Of a stretch of DNA of 64,000 nt, positions 55,308 through 62,675 are shown one piece after another. The translations under genes and the position numbers were made by a program. This DNA comes from Streptomyces sp. Edi2 (lineage in GTDB: Bacteria > Actinomycetota > Actinomycetes > Streptomycetales > Streptomycetaceae): NCBI RefSeq assembly GCF_040253635.1, contig NZ_JBEJGX010000003.1:1860001-1924000 (forward strand). The letters are read 5' to 3'. Position 1 is the stretch's first letter, and each line of letters starts with the position of its first letter. The notes beneath the pieces are model-generated. The model made no database searches. It saw only the letters and a list, made by a program, of their open reading frames with translations, and had not been told where the DNA came from.

Positions 55308-55500
55308 GTCGCACCTCAGCATGTCACCCCGCAGGTCAGCGGCCCCGCCTCAGCAAGATCTAATGAGACCGGACACCGACCGTTGTTTCGCTCAAACGTG
55401 TGAGTACCTCCGGCTTTTCTGGAGGGGGCGCGGATGTCTGCTCCAGGCTGTCATCCACTGCTTGATCGCATCGAGCCTGCTGCAGGGGCGGGGGTGGCTG
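55308..55500. other. Junction DNA between two mobile-element relics
   Basis: 193 bases between the IS481 fragment and the TnsA-like fragment. Composition is lower in GC than the window average. No gene or clear terminal repeat could be fixed. Confidence 0.4.
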
Positions 55501-55752
55501 GTGTCCGTTGAGTCGGCCGTGGTGAGTTTCCGTACGCCGGACCAGGTGGTCGAAGGCGAACCATGGGAGAGCACCGGTAGTGCCACGTTGGCGGCGGTGA
55601 CTCCGCGGAGAACCTTCCGTTGGTACAACGGCCAGAAGCACTTCTCGGGGCGCCGCGCCGATCTCGACAGCGTTCCGATCGGGGAGGCTGCTGAGCCGGA
55701 CCTTCCCCGCAACCACGGCCTTCAGCAGAAACGGCTGAGCCACATGCGGTAG
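55501..55752 (+). pseudogene. TnsA-like endonuclease N-terminal fragment (probable)
   Basis: From GTG 55501 the frame reads SVESAVVSFRTPDQVVEGEP, then TPRRTFRWYNGQKHFSG. This resembles the start of the TnsA-like heteromeric transposase endonucleases found in actinobacteria (R-x-F/Y-x-G-Q-x-H-F/Y-P/S-G). The W-S-A-T and catalytic region that should follow is missing, and the frame ends after 83 codons. The leftward open frame over the same DNA is considered a shadow. The assignment rests on one motif. Confidence 0.45.
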
Positions 55753-55780
55753 GCGGCGAGCGCGGCCAGGCCCACGGCTG

Positions 55781-56707
55781 TCAGGGCACGGTGATGACGA
55801 TCTTGCCGCGCGCGTGGCCGGTGGCGCTGGCGTCGTGAGCTGTGGCGGTCTCCTTCAACGGGAACACGGCGTGCAGCGGGACGGTGAGGCGTCCGCGGTC
55901 GGCGAGATCGGCCGCCAGTGGCAGTCCTGCCCAGCCCGGCGACTCTCCTGCTTGGGAGCGGGAGTACCGCACTCCGTGTCGGCCGGCGTCGAAGTCGGCG
56001 ATGGTCACCACGCGGTGCGGGTCGCCGGCGATGGCCACCAGTTCGCCAAGAGAGCCCTTACCGGCCGCGTCCAGAACCACGTCGACCCCGTGCGGAGCCA
56101 GTGGGGCAAGGCGATCGGCCAGCCCCGCCCCGTAGGTGACCGGAACGACGCCGAGCTGGTCGAGGAAGCCGTGGTTGCCTTCGCTCGCGGTGCCGATCAC
56201 GTCGAGGCCGCGAGCCTGGGCGAGTTGCGCGGTGATGGTGCCGACGCCTCCGGCGGCACCATCGATCAGCAAGGTCATGCCCTCGGCGGCTTCCAGGGCT
56301 TCCAGTACACGCATGGCTGTGTCGATGTTGCCCGCGGCGCCACCCGCTTCCTCGAAAGACCACGACTGAGGCTTGGATGCCCATGCCTCAAGGACGGCGT
56401 ACTGGGCCGCGGCGCCTCCCTGGTCCACGAAGGGGACGAGGCCGAAGACCTCGTCTCCCACGGCGGTGCCGGTCACCCCCTCTCCCACCTCGTCGACTAT
56501 TCCGGCGGCATCCATGCCGGGGATGTGGGGGAAGTCCAGGGTGGCGATGTCCCGCAGCATCCCTGAACGCAGGTACCAGTCAACCGGGGTGACGCCGGTG
56601 GCACGCACCGCGATGCGGACCTGACCGGGCCCGGCGTGCGGCTCTTCGACCTCCTCCATGCAGAGGACTTCGGAACCGCCGTAGCGGTGGTATTGCATAG
56701 CAAACAC
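55781..56707 (-). CDS. Zinc-less quinone-oxidoreductase-like MDR protein (copy 1)
   Basis: A 308-aa NADPH-dependent medium-chain reductase. GTG 56707 lies six bases after GGAGG. The GroES-like domain carries GPGQVRIAVRATGVTPVDWYLRSG and PGMDAAGIVDEVGEGVTG. The cofactor loop is GAAGGVGTITAQLA (about 150-163). Zinc ligands are absent, as in quinone oxidoreductases. It is related to the MDR gene at 57975, with a FAD monooxygenase gene between them, all leftward. Confidence 0.87.
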   Translation of the reverse strand: MFAMQYHRYGGSEVLCMEEVEEPHAGPGQVRIAVRATGVTPVDWYLRSGMLRDIATLDFPHIPGMDAAGIVDEVGEGVTGTAVGDEVFGLVPFVDQGGAAAQYAVLEAWASKPQSWSFEEAGGAAGNIDTAMRVLEALEAAEGMTLLIDGAAGGVGTITAQLAQARGLDVIGTASEGNHGFLDQLGVVPVTYGAGLADRLAPLAPHGVDVVLDAAGKGSLGELVAIAGDPHRVVTIADFDAGRHGVRYSRSQAGESPGWAGLPLAADLADRGRLTVPLHAVFPLKETATAHDASATGHARGKIVITVP

Positions 56708-56776
56708 GGACAACCTCCGTATGCGTAGTAAGTCGTTCAGCAGGAGAGCTTTCAGTCGCTCACCTCTGCGGGACTG

Positions 56777-57901
56777 TCAGATTCCCGCTTGGTCTCGGTC
56801 GGTGAAGAAATTGATCACGTCCTGGGGTGTGGGGTTGTGGGCGACTTCGGCGGCGGCCGCGGCGCTGCGGGGGAACAGCGCTTGTTCGTATGAGGTGAGG
56901 GCGGTCTCGATGTCGTCGGGGTGTGCGGCGAGGGCCTTTCCGAGTTCGGCACCGTCCTCCATGGCCAGGTTGGCGCCTTCACCGTTGGGGGTTGAGAGGT
57001 GGGCGGCGTCGCCGAGCAGGGTCACTCCCGGCACCCGGTCCCAGCGGTGCCCGACCGGCAGGGCGTGGAGGGGGCGCAGGACCGGCGCGGTCTGGCCGGC
57101 GGTGATCAGGGCGGTGAGTTCCGGTGCCCAGCCGTCGTACTCCTCCGCGATCCGCTCGGCGGCTGCGGCGGCATCGGTGAAGTCGATGGCGGCGAACCAG
57201 TCCTGCGGCCTGGTCACGGTGATGTAGGCGTGGAGGGTCCCGCCCTTCTCGCGGTGAGCCACGAGCCACTTGCCGTTCGTGTCCGGGTCGAGCGCGACGA
57301 GCGTCCCGCCGCCCACCGCTTTCGCGGTGGCCGGGTGCCCGGTGTCGGCGTCGTGCAGAGAGGTCTCGACGAAGGACCGGCCGACGTATTCGGGTGTGGC
57401 GTCGGAGAGCAGCGGCCGGACGCGTGACCACGCGCCGTCCGCGCCGACCAGCAGGCTCGTGACGGTGGTGGTGCCGTTCGCGAAGGTCACCTCGTGACGG
57501 CCCCCGGTGAGGGCGCGAATGCCGGTGGCCTTGTGGCCCCATCGGATGGTGCCATCGGGGAGTGCGTCAAGGAGCAGCTGCCGCAGCTCGCCGCGCTGCA
57601 CCTCAGGACTTTGGCCCGTACCGTCGTCGGCCCTGTCGAACAGGACGGTCCCGTCCCGACCGAGGAGCCGTATCGCTTGGCGGCCCTCCAGGACGATGCC
57701 GCGGAACTCGTCCATCAACCCGGCTGCCTGGAGGGCGAGTTGACCGTTGTGGCCGTGGATGTCGAGCATCCCGCCCTGCGCACGTGCCGTCGGGGAGGAC
57801 TCCGCCTCGTACAACGTGAACGGGATGCCGTGGACATGCAGGACGCGGGCCAGGACGAGGCCGCCGAGTCCGGCGCCGATGATCGTGACAGGGGCGTGCA
57901 T
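56777..57901 (-). CDS. FAD-dependent monooxygenase, TetX/PHBH-like
   Basis: A 374-aa group A flavoprotein hydroxylase. ATG 57901 follows AAGGAG. FAD motifs: VTIIGAGLGGLVLARVLHVHG (4-24), the DG-type LLVGADGAWSRVRP (about 150-163) and LLGDAAHLSTPNGEGANLAMEDGAEL (about 283-308). The overall pattern is closest to TetX and related hydroxylases that modify aromatic or tetracycline-like compounds. The substrate is unknown. Its position between two reductases and near a TetR gene suggests a detoxification or tailoring unit. Confidence 0.88.
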   Translation of the reverse strand: MHAPVTIIGAGLGGLVLARVLHVHGIPFTLYEAESSPTARAQGGMLDIHGHNGQLALQAAGLMDEFRGIVLEGRQAIRLLGRDGTVLFDRADDGTGQSPEVQRGELRQLLLDALPDGTIRWGHKATGIRALTGGRHEVTFANGTTTVTSLLVGADGAWSRVRPLLSDATPEYVGRSFVETSLHDADTGHPATAKAVGGGTLVALDPDTNGKWLVAHREKGGTLHAYITVTRPQDWFAAIDFTDAAAAAERIAEEYDGWAPELTALITAGQTAPVLRPLHALPVGHRWDRVPGVTLLGDAAHLSTPNGEGANLAMEDGAELGKALAAHPDDIETALTSYEQALFPRSAAAAAEVAHNPTPQDVINFFTDRDQAGI

Positions 57902-57974
57902 GGGGCTCCTTGGATGCCGAAGGGAGGGTGCCGGGTCGGCAAGGTGCCGACCCGGCACCCCACCGGGAAAGGGC

Positions 57975-58868
57975 TCAGAGGGCGATGACCCGGCGCCCGC
58001 GCGTGTGACGGGCCTTGCTGTCGATGTGCGCCGCCGCGGCCCCGGTGAGCGGGTACGACTTCTCGACCGGGATGTGGAGCTTCCCGCGCGCGATGAGGCC
58101 GGCGGCCGCGGCGAGGGCTTCCGGCACGTTCCCGGTCACGCCGGAGAAGCGGGCGCCGAGGTCCGGCGCGCCGAGGTCGGCGATGGAGATCACCTGCTGC
58201 GGGTCCCCGGTCAGCTCGACGAGTTCGCGGATCACGCCCGAGCCGGCCAGATCGAGCGCCGCGTCGATCTGGCCGAGCCGCCGCACTCGCTCGACCCAGC
58301 CCTCGCCGTACGTCGTGGCGAGGGCGCCCAGGCCGCGCAGATAGTCCTGGTTCGCAGGCCCTGCGGTGCCGATCACCGTGATGCCGCGCTCGCGGGCGAT
58401 CTGCAGTACCGCCGATCCCACTCCCCCCGACGCGCCGCTGACCAGCAGCGTCTGCCCGGGCTCCACACCGGCCTGGCGGATGATGCGCAGCGCGGTCTCC
58501 ACCACGGAGGGGTATCCGGCCGCCTCTTCGAAGGTCAGCCCCTCGGGCATGTGGGCCCAGGCCGACAGCACGGCGAACTCGGCATACGTACTTGAGCCTC
58601 GCCCGAACACGCGGTCACCGACCTCGACCCCTTCGACGTGCTCGCCGACCTGGTCCACCACCCCGGCGGCGTCCTGCCCGACTCCGGCAGGCAACTCGAC
58701 CGGGCGGACCTTCTGGAACTGGCCTTCACGGATCCGCCAGTCGACCGGGTTCACGCCCGCCGCCCGCACGGCGACGCGTATCTGGCCGGGGCCCGCGTGG
58801 GGCTCCTCGGCGTCTTCGAGGTGGAGAACGTCGGGACCGCCGAACTCGGCGAAGCTCACTCTCTTCAT
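57975..58868 (-). CDS. Zinc-less quinone-oxidoreductase-like MDR protein (copy 2)
   Basis: A 297-aa NADP-dependent reductase. It begins MKRVSFAEFGGPDVLHLEDAEEPHAGPGQIRVAVRAAGVNPVDWRI, with GQDAAGVVDQVGEHVEG and the cofactor loop GASGGVGSAVLQIA (about 141-154). It is divergent from a TetR gene with an inverted repeat in the 71-base gap. By analogy with many TetR/reductase pairs it is probably repressed by that regulator. Ribosome-binding site is weak. Confidence 0.87.
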   Translation of the reverse strand: MKRVSFAEFGGPDVLHLEDAEEPHAGPGQIRVAVRAAGVNPVDWRIREGQFQKVRPVELPAGVGQDAAGVVDQVGEHVEGVEVGDRVFGRGSSTYAEFAVLSAWAHMPEGLTFEEAAGYPSVVETALRIIRQAGVEPGQTLLVSGASGGVGSAVLQIARERGITVIGTAGPANQDYLRGLGALATTYGEGWVERVRRLGQIDAALDLAGSGVIRELVELTGDPQQVISIADLGAPDLGARFSGVTGNVPEALAAAAGLIARGKLHIPVEKSYPLTGAAAAHIDSKARHTRGRRVIAL

Positions 58869-58876
58869 ACGGCCGA

Positions 58877-58897
58877 CCGTAACACTAACGGTTATGG
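58877..58897. promoter_or_regulatory. Inverted repeat, candidate TetR operator
   Basis: CCGTAAC (58877-58883) and GTTATGG (58891-58897) form a 7-bp inverted repeat with one mismatch and a 7-base spacer in the 71-base gap between the divergent MDR and TetR genes. Confidence 0.5.
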
Positions 58898-58939
58898 TTT
58901 AGAAACTGCTATTCCTTTGGATTTGGTAGTGTCAGCGGC

Positions 58940-59524
58940 ATGACCGTGCCGACGACCGGACGCCGTGAACGCAAGAAGGCCGCGACCCGCCAGAAGATCG
59001 CCGACACCGCCCTGCGGCTCTTCCTGGAGCGCGGGTACGACGCGGTGGGCATCCGTGACGTGGCCGCCGAGGCCGACGTGGCCGTCACCACGCTCTTCTC
59101 CCACTTCGCCTCGAAAGAGGCCCTGGTGTTCGAGCAGGACGAGAACTTCGAGCAACGCCTCACGCAGGCGGTCACCGGCCGGGAGCCGCACGAGCCACTC
59201 ATCCCCGCGCTGCGCCGCGAGATCCAGGCCATGGTCCGGCACTGCACGGGGGACGGCGCCGCCCCGATCTACCGCATGATCGACGCGTCACGTGCCCTGC
59301 GGGAGTACGAGGAGTCGATGCGGCTGCGCCACGCGGAGTCGCTGGCCACGGCCCTCGTCGCCGATCCCGACCTGTCACAGAGCACAACGGCCTGCCGGAC
59401 GATCGCGAGGTTCGTGATCGACGCCTATGCGCTGGTCCGCGAGGCGGCCGACCCGGACGCCGCGCTGGACGAGATCTTTCAGATGATCGAGGCGGCCTGG
59501 GAAGTCACCCGACCTTCTGGGTGA
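58940..59524 (+). CDS. TetR family transcriptional regulator
   Basis: A 194-aa regulator. N-terminal helix-turn-helix: GIRDVAAEADVAVTTLFSHFASKEALVFEQDE (about 37-68). The C-terminal domain resembles the TetR_C group with a conserved ALREYEESMRLRH. ATG 58940 has no ribosome-binding site. TAGTGT (58927-58932) ends seven bases before ATG, so the message may be leaderless. It is divergent from the MDR/monooxygenase genes it probably controls. Confidence 0.87.
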   Translation: MTVPTTGRRERKKAATRQKIADTALRLFLERGYDAVGIRDVAAEADVAVTTLFSHFASKEALVFEQDENFEQRLTQAVTGREPHEPLIPALRREIQAMVRHCTGDGAAPIYRMIDASRALREYEESMRLRHAESLATALVADPDLSQSTTACRTIARFVIDAYALVREAADPDAALDEIFQMIEAAWEVTRPSG

Positions 59525-59840
59525 GGCTGCTGGCGAGCAGTGAATCCAGAGCCGGACGGGGCCTCAGCACGAACTCTGGTTCCGCACGAGCCAACTCGTC
59601 TCGGAATGACATCCGATCCGATCAAGACGGACCGTCGAGGAAACGACACGAGGTTGAGACTCCGACGTCCGACACGACGTGATACTGCGGAAGAACCTGC
59701 AGGTCACGAGGGCGATTTCCGACACCAGCCGCGAGACCCTACAGGTACGGCTGTGACGGTGCCGCCCCGGGAGACCGGGGCGGCACCTTTTGCGTGGGAA
59801 GGGCCCCGGGTTGCGCGCCCGAAGGGGGCCGGGGTGGGCG
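59525..59840. other. Spacer with orphan terminator
   Basis: 316 bases between the TetR and GH64 genes, lower in GC than the flanks in its first 230 bases, without a supported gene. A strong rightward terminator lies at 59758-59791. The first part may be leftover non-coding DNA from the insertion of the upstream patch. Confidence 0.5.
59758..59791 (+). terminator. Strong intrinsic terminator, rightward
   Basis: GGTGCCGCCCCGG (59758-59770), loop GAGA, CCGGGGCGGCACC (59775-59787), then TTTT. It lies 234 bases beyond the TetR stop, unusually far. It may have belonged to the GH15 gene before the 55-59.7-kb DNA was inserted (inference). Confidence 0.85.
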
Positions 59841-61085
59841 TCAGAAGGGGGTCAGGGTGAGGGTGATCTCCTTCGGGGCGCCGTCCTCGATGTAGGAGGC
59901 GAAGCCGGCGACGTCGTCGAAGGCGAAGCCGTAGGCCTTGCCGTCCCGCGTCGCGGCGTGCATGGCCTTGGCGTAGTGGTTGGTCAGTTGCTGCCGGTAG
60001 AAGGCGGCCGGATCGGTGGTGGGCTGCTGCGCCTGCGTGGTGAGGGTGGAGCGGTTGAGGGCGGCGCCCAGGATGGCGGCGATGGGGCCGCGGGTGCTGT
60101 CATTGGGGGCCGCGAGGGTGCCGTCGCAGAAGAGGACGTCGCGGGTGGACGGCTTGTCGAAGGAGACCGTCCCGGTGGGGGCACTCCCGCCCCGGCCTCT
60201 GAGGCCTTGAGGGACGGCGAAGGAGAGCTTTCCGCCGCTGACCCGGCCGGTGAAGGTGCCCGCGGCGGTGGTGACGGTCAGGTCCTTGGCCGCGTAGGCG
60301 GACCAGGCCTCGTCGATGGCCGGGGCGAGGTAGTCGGTCGCGAACAGCCCGGTGTCCAGGCCGTGGCCGGGGGCGATCACGCGCCGGTCGCCGATGACCA
60401 GGCGGTCGAAGCCCTCGGCGGCCTTGACGTCGGAGAAGACCGTGGCGCGGGCCCCGTCCTCGAGCTCGCCGGTGGTCTGCTCCCTGGCCCCGGTGAGCTT
60501 GATCGCCAGCGGGACGCTGAACATGTCGACCATCGTGGTGTTGCAGAACATTCCACCGGAGTTGTACGTGAACTCGGCGCAGTCGTGGAGGACGTCGTAA
60601 TTGGGGTCGGAGGAGACCCAGCCCGCCGGGTAGGCGAGCGCGGCCTTGCCGTTGCCGTCCTCGACCGCCTTGAACTTGAGCTTGCCGCCCAGCGCGGTGT
60701 AGATCCGGCCGGACATCTGTGGCAGCTGAAGGGTGGTGGTGCCGCTCGCGGCGAGCGGTATCGCGTAGTCGGTGTAGCCGTCCGGGCCGTTGTCAGCGAG
60801 CGCGACGGGCCGGAGTTCGCCGTCCGGGGTGACGTGCACCTGCTGGGTGCCGTCGTTGCCGACCAGGTAGATCCAGACCGAGGAGTTGGCGTAGGCGCCG
60901 GAGCGGTTGACGACGTGCAGGGGCATCGAGGCGGCGCTCCGGGCGGGCCGGGTGGCCGACGCGAGGGCGTGGACGGGGGCATGGACGGGGGCGGAGGCGC
61001 CGAGGGCACGGCCGGCCGACGCGAGGCCGGAGGCGGTGGCGGCGCCGGCGGCGAGGCCGCCGAGCAGGCTGCGGCGAGTGATCAC
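59841..61085 (-). CDS. Glycoside hydrolase family 64 beta-1,3-glucanase, Tat-exported
   Basis: A 414-aa secreted enzyme. GTG 61085 follows GGGAG by seven bases and starts a Tat signal (TRRSLLGGLAAG). The mature part has MPLHVVNRSGAYANSSVWIYLVG and DVLHDCAEFTYNSGGMFCNTTMVDMFSVPL, the region carrying the acidic catalytic residues of laminaripentaose-producing GH64 enzymes. It attacks fungal or algal beta-1,3-glucan. The divergent LacI gene and the shared palindrome suggest sugar-controlled expression. Confidence 0.9.
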   Translation of the reverse strand: MITRRSLLGGLAAGAATASGLASAGRALGASAPVHAPVHALASATRPARSAASMPLHVVNRSGAYANSSVWIYLVGNDGTQQVHVTPDGELRPVALADNGPDGYTDYAIPLAASGTTTLQLPQMSGRIYTALGGKLKFKAVEDGNGKAALAYPAGWVSSDPNYDVLHDCAEFTYNSGGMFCNTTMVDMFSVPLAIKLTGAREQTTGELEDGARATVFSDVKAAEGFDRLVIGDRRVIAPGHGLDTGLFATDYLAPAIDEAWSAYAAKDLTVTTAAGTFTGRVSGGKLSFAVPQGLRGRGGSAPTGTVSFDKPSTRDVLFCDGTLAAPNDSTRGPIAAILGAALNRSTLTTQAQQPTTDPAAFYRQQLTNHYAKAMHAATRDGKAYGFAFDDVAGFASYIEDGAPKEITLTLTPF

Positions 61086-61213
61086 GAGGCGGCTCCCTGC
61101 GGCTGTTGCCGCTTCGCCGCCGCTTGTGCGCAGGACTTCCCGGGCCGATATCTCATGCTCATGGCACTCTTTCCGGCAGTGGGGGGTGGGGAGTTCCTTA
61201 AAGCCATCCAGCG

Positions 61214-61227
61214 TGAGAGCGCTCTCA
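61214..61227. promoter_or_regulatory. LacI-family operator, 14-bp perfect palindrome
   Basis: TGAGAGCGCTCTCA is its own reverse complement and matches the general LacI-family operator form (compare TGGGAGCGCTCCCA of CebR). It lies between the divergent GH64 and LacI genes, about 130 bp before the GH64 start. Confidence 0.75.
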
Positions 61228-61340
61228 TATCGTGCGCAGTGAACCCTGCCGACTCGGCGGAACACCGTCAAGTCATCGCGAGGTAAAAGGAGTTGAAGAA
61301 GTGGAGAGAGAGCGGAGAGGAGCGGTGGGGAGAGGGGTGG

Positions 61341-62513
61341 ATGGTGGCTGAGCCGAAGAGCCCGGGGCCGCGCCCGACGCTGGAGGCGGTCGCCGCGTTC
61401 GCCGGGGTCTCCCGCGCCACGGTGTCCCGCGTGGTCAACGGCGGTGCGGGCGTACGGGCCGCGGTCCGCGAACGGGTCCGCGAGGCGGTCGCCGCGCTGG
61501 GGTACGTACCGAACAGCGCGGCCCGCTCCCTGGTCACCCGCCGCACGGGAGCGGTCGCCGTGGTCATCGCGGAGCCCGAGGCCCGGGTCTTCAGCGATCC
61601 GTTCTTCGGACGCCAACTGCGGGGCATCAGCCGCGAACTGTCCGCGGCCGACACCCAGCTCCTGTTGATGTTGGTCGAGCAGCGCGCCGACTACGACCGC
61701 ATCGGCCGCTATCTGTCGGCCGGGCATGTCGACGGCGCGCTGATGTTCTCGCTGCACCGCGACGACCCCCTGCCGGCCATGGCCGAGCGCGCCGGGCTGC
61801 CCACCGTCTACGGCGGCCGGCCCGGCTGGGCGGGCGCCGACCGCGCACCCCGGCCGCTGTACGTCGACACCGACAACCGCGACGGCGCCCGGCAGGCCGT
61901 ACGCCATCTCCTCGGCCGCGGCCGCCGCCGGATCGCCGTGATCACCGGACCGCTCGACCAGACGTCCGCGGTGGACCGTCTCGACGGCTACCGCGAGGCG
62001 CTCGGCACGCCGGAGCCGGACCCGCGGCTGATCGCGGACGGCGGCTTCACGGCGCAGGGCGGTGAGCGGGCCATGGCCCGGCTCCTCGATGCCGTACCGG
62101 ACCTGGACGCCGTCTTCGTCTGCTCCGACCTGATGGCGAGCGGCGCGCTGCGTACGCTCCGGGCCCGCGGGCGGCGGGTGCCGGACGATGTGGCGGTGGT
62201 CGGCTACGACGATCTGGAGCCGGCGGCCTGGGCGGATCCACCGCTGACCACGGTGCGGCAGGACGTGGAGGAGATGGGGCGGCTGATGGCCCGGTTGCTG
62301 CTGCGGGTGCTGGATCCGCGGAAGTCGACGGGGGCGAACGGGGCGAACGGGATGGATGGGACGGATGCGGCCGGCGCAGACGCGGGGGATGGGGCGGACG
62401 CGGCGGACAGGGCTGGCAGGGCGCTGGGAGGGCAGCGTGGGCCGGGGGCCGGTCCGGCGGAGCTCGCGCCGGTGATCACCGAGGCGCGGCTGGTGGTGCG
62501 GGAGTCGGCATGA
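61341..62513 (+). CDS. LacI family transcriptional regulator
   Basis: A 390-aa repressor-type regulator. The helix-turn-helix and hinge are PTLEAVAAFAGVSRATVSRVVNGGAGVRAAVRERV (about 12-46). The periplasmic-binding-protein-like sensor follows (GAVAVVIAEPEARVFSDPFFGR to YDDLEPAAWADPPLTTVRQD). A Gly/Ala/Asp-rich insert of ~40 residues separates it from the C-terminal strand. ATG 61341 follows GGGGAG; an upstream in-frame TTG at 61293 is the alternative. Its likely target is the divergent glucanase gene. Confidence 0.88.
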   Translation: MVAEPKSPGPRPTLEAVAAFAGVSRATVSRVVNGGAGVRAAVRERVREAVAALGYVPNSAARSLVTRRTGAVAVVIAEPEARVFSDPFFGRQLRGISRELSAADTQLLLMLVEQRADYDRIGRYLSAGHVDGALMFSLHRDDPLPAMAERAGLPTVYGGRPGWAGADRAPRPLYVDTDNRDGARQAVRHLLGRGRRRIAVITGPLDQTSAVDRLDGYREALGTPEPDPRLIADGGFTAQGGERAMARLLDAVPDLDAVFVCSDLMASGALRTLRARGRRVPDDVAVVGYDDLEPAAWADPPLTTVRQDVEEMGRLMARLLLRVLDPRKSTGANGANGMDGTDAAGADAGDGADAADRAGRALGGQRGPGAGPAELAPVITEARLVVRESA

Positions 62514-62675
62514 GAGCGGCGGTGGGGGCGGTCCTGGTCAGCGGCCGCGCCTCTGCCCTGCCCCGGTGCGGCGCGGCACCGCCCGCCGACCACACACCTC
62601 CGCCCCCGCGCGGCACGGCACCGCCGTCCGGACCGCCCTGCTCCGCACCGCGGAATACGGGTACCGTTCCTGGTC

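Noticed and set aside
55360..55743. 127-codon leftward open frame over the TnsA-like fragment
   Set aside because: It begins with a suggestive AQPFLL but the rightward strand has the better motif and ribosome-binding context; no domain holds over its length.
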